Source: Acidobacteriota bacterium (GTDB lineage Bacteria > Acidobacteriota > Terriglobia > Terriglobales > Acidobacteriaceae). Taken from it: a stretch of 64,000 nucleotides of DNA. Where the stretch lies: the NCBI GenBank assembly GCA_021780075.1, contig JAJXZL010000048.1, positions 1-64,000 on the forward strand. The letters are read 5' to 3'. This document shows positions 61,302-64,000 of the stretch, in pieces. The notes beneath the pieces are model-generated. The model was not told the DNA's origin, ran no database searches, and saw nothing but the letters and a program-made list of their open reading frames with translations. The first letter of the stretch is position 1. Every line of letters starts with the position of its first letter. Both the position numbers and the translations under genes were made by a program.

Positions 61302-63605
61302 ATGCGTTCATCTGTCTCATTGGCCCTCGCTCTGCTTCTGGCAATGTCAGCAAGTGCATGGGCCACCGTTTTTGCCAGCGTGCATGGCGTAGTTCATGAC
61401 CCGGACCATCGCCCGATTGCGGGTGCGCAGGTCACGCTGCAAGCTGCCGACTCCGCATTCGTTCTCCACGCCATCACAAACTCCCGCGGCGAGTTCGAAC
61501 TGCCCGAAACACCCATCGGCGTCTATCGCCTTCAGGCAACGGCCCCCGGATTTACGCCCAGCACGCAACCGCTCACCGTGGCCTCGGGCACCAATCCTGA
61601 ACTGCACATTCTCCTTCCGCTTGCCGCCGACGCGCAGTCCGTCGTCGTGCAGGGTGCTGCGGATACGGTTGCAGCCACCGACTCGGTAACGCCCACAACC
61701 CTCATCTCCCGCGAGCAGATTAATCAGACGCCCGGCGCCAGCCGCACCATCGGCATGGAAATGATCACCGACTACGTGCCCGGCGCATACATGACGCATG
61801 ACATGCTCCACATGCGCGGCGGCCACCAGACAAGCTGGCTCATCGATGGCATCGCCATTCCCAACACCAAGATCGACTCCAATGTTGGCCCGCAGATTGA
61901 CCCCAAGGACATCGATCAAATCGAGGTGCAGCGCGGCAGCTACTCGGCCGACATTGGCGACCGCACCTATGGCGCCTTCAATGTCCTGCCGCGCAACGGC
62001 TTTGAGCGCGACCGTGACGCCGATCTGTTGCTGACGCTGGGCAATCTCTACACCGCCGAATCGCAGCTCTCCTTCGGAGACCACTCCGCAAAAACCGCGT
62101 GGTATGCAAGCCTCACCGGCTCGCGCGCCAACTACGGCCTGGCCACGCCGATCACTGCGATTGATCACGACGCAACCAACTCTGAAAGCGGATTCCTTTC
62201 GCTCTTGCGCAACCAGACCCCACGCGATCAATTGCGCTTCGACGCACAATACCGCCAGGACTTCTTCCAGATTCCCTACGACCCCAATCCCAATGACTGG
62301 GAACAGGCCTCGAACTACTACTACTCCACCGGCCTGCGCGACGGCCAGACTGAACGCGACTCGTTCGCCATCGCAAACTGGGTTCACACTCTTTCGCCGG
62401 GAGCACTGTTTGAAGTTGCGCCCTTCTATCACTTCAACCAGTCCGCATATGACGCGCGCCCGACCGATATACCCGTAGCGACCACGTGGCATCAGAACTC
62501 GAACTATGTCGGCACGCAAGCCGATGTGCGCGCCGATCTCGGTCCGAACAGCTTCTCCGCCGGGCTGTACTCCTTCTACCAGAAAGAAGACGACCTCTTC
62601 GGCTTGATCGTCAACGATCAGAGCTACTCCTCCAGGAACGTGCCCAACACTACGGCCAGCGAAAACGCCGGACTGCTCGAGTTCCACTTCTCTGACCATC
62701 TGCGCATCAACCGCTATGTAACGCTCCTCGGCGGAATGCGCATCTCCAACTACCACGGCGGCTACACTGAAAACGCAGCGTATCCGCGCATCGGAGCCAC
62801 GCTCGAACTGCCCCGGCTGCACTGGGTTCTGCGCGGATTTTACGGACACTTCTTTCAGCCCGCGCCCGTGCAAACTGTCTCCGGCGCGTTCCTCAACTAC
62901 GTCACCAGCCAGCCGGGCCAGAACGCCTTCGTTCCCTTGCCGTCCGAGCGCGACGAGGAGCATCAGTTCGGCGTTCAGATTCCATGGAAAGGCTGGCTGC
63001 TCGACGTGGATAACTTCAAAAATCGCGTCAACAATTTTCTCGATCACGCCAATGTGGGTGAGTCCAACATCTACTTCCCCATTGCCGTCGATGGGGCGCT
63101 CGTCCGCGCCTGGGAGCTTTCTCTGCGCTCACCGCAACTGGCGCACCTCGGCCAGTTTCACCTCGCCTATTCCAACCAGATTGCGGAGCAGCGCGGCAAC
63201 GTCATCGGCGGCTTTGCATGCAGCACTCCCACTGATCCCGCCTGCAACCTCGGCCCCAATTACACTCCGGTGGACCACGATCAGCGCCACACGCTCAACA
63301 CAGGCTTCACAACGCACCTGCCGCTGCAAACCTGGTTTGCCACCAATGTCTATTACGGTTCGGGATTCACCAATGGCCTGGCCGGCGCCAATCAGGGCCC
63401 CTATAACGGGCCGTATCTGCCCGTGCACACCACCTTTGACGTTTCCGCGGGGCGCAACATGGGCGAGCACTGGAAGTTCTCCGGCAGCGTCCTCAACGTG
63501 ACCAATCACCGCGTGCTGCTGGACAACTCCATCACCATCGGCGGCTTTCACTATAACGATCCCCGCATGTTCCTGGCACAGTTGCGCTATCGCTTTCACT
63601 TCTGA
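61302..63605 (+). CDS. TonB-dependent outer-membrane receptor with carboxypeptidase-regulatory-like domain
   Basis: 767 aa. Signal peptide 1-22. Residues about 25-105 (GVVHDPDHRPIAGAQVTLQAADSAF...GEFELPETPIGVYRLQATAPGF) are a CarboxypepD_reg-like domain. The plug follows (MHMRGGHQTSWLIDGIAIPNTK-like), then the beta-barrel, ending in the aromatic C-terminal LRYRFHF. It should import a large or metal-containing ligand. The ligand is unknown; a metal, siderophore or sugar is possible. GGAG lies 13 bp upstream of the ATG. Confidence 0.9.
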   Translation: MRSSVSLALALLLAMSASAWATVFASVHGVVHDPDHRPIAGAQVTLQAADSAFVLHAITNSRGEFELPETPIGVYRLQATAPGFTPSTQPLTVASGTNPELHILLPLAADAQSVVVQGAADTVAATDSVTPTTLISREQINQTPGASRTIGMEMITDYVPGAYMTHDMLHMRGGHQTSWLIDGIAIPNTKIDSNVGPQIDPKDIDQIEVQRGSYSADIGDRTYGAFNVLPRNGFERDRDADLLLTLGNLYTAESQLSFGDHSAKTAWYASLTGSRANYGLATPITAIDHDATNSESGFLSLLRNQTPRDQLRFDAQYRQDFFQIPYDPNPNDWEQASNYYYSTGLRDGQTERDSFAIANWVHTLSPGALFEVAPFYHFNQSAYDARPTDIPVATTWHQNSNYVGTQADVRADLGPNSFSAGLYSFYQKEDDLFGLIVNDQSYSSRNVPNTTASENAGLLEFHFSDHLRINRYVTLLGGMRISNYHGGYTENAAYPRIGATLELPRLHWVLRGFYGHFFQPAPVQTVSGAFLNYVTSQPGQNAFVPLPSERDEEHQFGVQIPWKGWLLDVDNFKNRVNNFLDHANVGESNIYFPIAVDGALVRAWELSLRSPQLAHLGQFHLAYSNQIAEQRGNVIGGFACSTPTDPACNLGPNYTPVDHDQRHTLNTGFTTHLPLQTWFATNVYYGSGFTNGLAGANQGPYNGPYLPVHTTFDVSAGRNMGEHWKFSGSVLNVTNHRVLLDNSITIGGFHYNDPRMFLAQLRYRFHF

Positions 63606-63619
63606 CGGACGCGCGCGTC

Positions 63620-64000
63620 TCACTCCACTTGAAACAGGCCGGGGAGCATCTCTCCGGCCTTGCCCACTACAACCTGCGTAAACGCTGATGCATTCAGCGG
63701 CGGCTCTGGCCCAACGTACACCGTCCGTGCGCCACCCTGCCGCGCCCAATGCACAAAGCTCGCCGCGGGATACACGGAGCCAGAGGTGCCCACCACCACC
63801 ATGAGCGTGGCCTGTGCAATCTCATCCTGAATGCGCTCCATCTCCAGCGGAACCTCGCCAAAGAAGACGATGTGCGGGCGCAACCGGCCGCCGCAGGCGC
63901 ATCGGCCCACTTCGGCCAGATTGCGATAAACGGTGCGATCCTCGATGGGCGCCCGTCCGCATTCCCGCTCACAGCGCGACTTCGCCAGTTCGCCGTGCAT
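63620..64000 (-). CDS. cobB: NAD-dependent protein deacylase of the Sir2 family (C-terminal part, truncated by window)
   Basis: About 126 residues are in the window and the reading frame continues beyond it. Zinc-ribbon cysteines (CERECGR and RCACGG), then HIVFFGEVPLEMERIQ and VVGTSGSVYPAASFVHWARQGGA match the sirtuin core, with the VGTSGxVYPA type of the CobB/SIRT5 subclass. It removes acyl groups from lysines using NAD. The Rossmann N-terminus with GAGIS is outside the window. It is convergent with the TonB receptor gene. Confidence 0.9.
   Translation of the reverse strand: MHGELAKSRCERECGRAPIEDRTVYRNLAEVGRCACGGRLRPHIVFFGEVPLEMERIQDEIAQATLMVVVGTSGSVYPAASFVHWARQGGARTVYVGPEPPLNASAFTQVVVGKAGEMLPGLFQVE
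63636..63660. terminator. GGCCGG-core hairpin near the TonB receptor and sirtuin 3' ends
   Basis: AGGCCGGGGAG (63636-63646) pairs with CTCTCCGGCCT (63650-63660) over 11 bp with one G-U, loop CAT. It lies 30 bp after the TonB gene stop, inside the last codons of the sirtuin gene. It may end the TonB receptor transcript. Confidence 0.45.

Noticed and set aside
61347..63047. A 566-codon open frame antisense to the TonB receptor gene
   Set aside because: It is the complement of a strongly supported receptor with plug and barrel motifs. Long antisense frames are expected in GC-rich DNA with GC-biased third positions, and the translation shows no known family.
1..64000. CRISPR arrays, toxin-antitoxin pairs, phage-defence or prophage genes
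   Set aside because: No regularly spaced direct repeats, Cas, restriction, integrase or phage structural genes were seen; apart from the IS end, the window reads as core and metabolic chromosome.

Overview
This 64 kb window looks like a chromosomal segment of a GC-rich, Gram-negative, motile member of the Acidobacteria (Terriglobia/Acidobacteriaceae-like). That placement is an inference from gene content and style: outer-membrane L-ring and P-ring genes, an N-terminally extended (carboxypeptidase-regulatory-like) TonB-dependent receptor, GH36 and GH78 glycoside hydrolases, a futalosine-pathway mqnA, PdxS/PdxT-type vitamin B6 synthesis, a CusF-Sco fusion and several small Cys-motif proteins. 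No rRNA, tRNA, CRISPR array or prophage was seen.

Layout. (1) 1-15200, minus strand: a nearly continuous flagellar export, basal-body and chemotaxis cluster, transcribed right to left in the order fliN-like, fliO, fliP, fliQ, fliR, flhB, flhA, fliA, fliM, fliN/fliY, a zinc/MshEN-like protein, cheY, cheX, flgF, flgG, flgA, flgH, flgI, flgJ. Most neighbours overlap by a few bases. The left edge is the 5' end of an IS5-type transposase inserted just after flgJ. (2) 15398-17854, plus strand: pdxS-pdxT, then a lone cytochrome oxidase subunit III gene preceded by two matching palindromes. (3) 17967-24202: a secreted GH36 alpha-galactosidase, an orphan cNMP-domain histidine kinase, a VOC protein, and small lipoprotein, DUF427 and secreted genes. 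(4) 24220-32811: topA, dprA, mqnA, fabH, the SRP RNA gene and rimO. (5) 33059-45391: a probably acquired DUF535 gene, yacG-pgpA, an NHL-repeat protein, cinA, hsp20, an intergenic region rich in palindromes with a G-quadruplex motif, plsY-gpsA, an IclR regulator, an ABC exporter with a small membrane partner, and a CusF-Sco lipoprotein. (6) 45448-51805: addB-addA recombination nuclease/helicase. (7) 51813-55238, minus strand: pstC-pstA-pstB-phoU without pstS. (8) 55525-64000: a GH78 alpha-L-rhamnosidase with a LacI regulator, homoserine dehydrogenase, a small Cys/His/Met protein followed by a TonB-dependent receptor, and the C-terminal half of a sirtuin deacylase.

How the genes work together. 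The flagellar block builds the rod, L/P rings, C-ring and export gate. It carries its own sigma-28, a CheY and a CheX phosphatase. The most interesting member is a predicted zinc-binding, MshEN-like (possibly c-di-GMP-binding) protein translationally coupled to the switch genes fliM and fliN. The GH36/GH78/LacI/TonB genes fit a plant-polysaccharide-degrading lifestyle. Noncoding structure is unusually rich: GGCCGG-core hairpins without U-tracts at 3' ends, operator-like palindromes, a REP-like repeat pair, and -10-like hexamers directly before start codons that lack a Shine-Dalgarno, suggesting leaderless transcripts.
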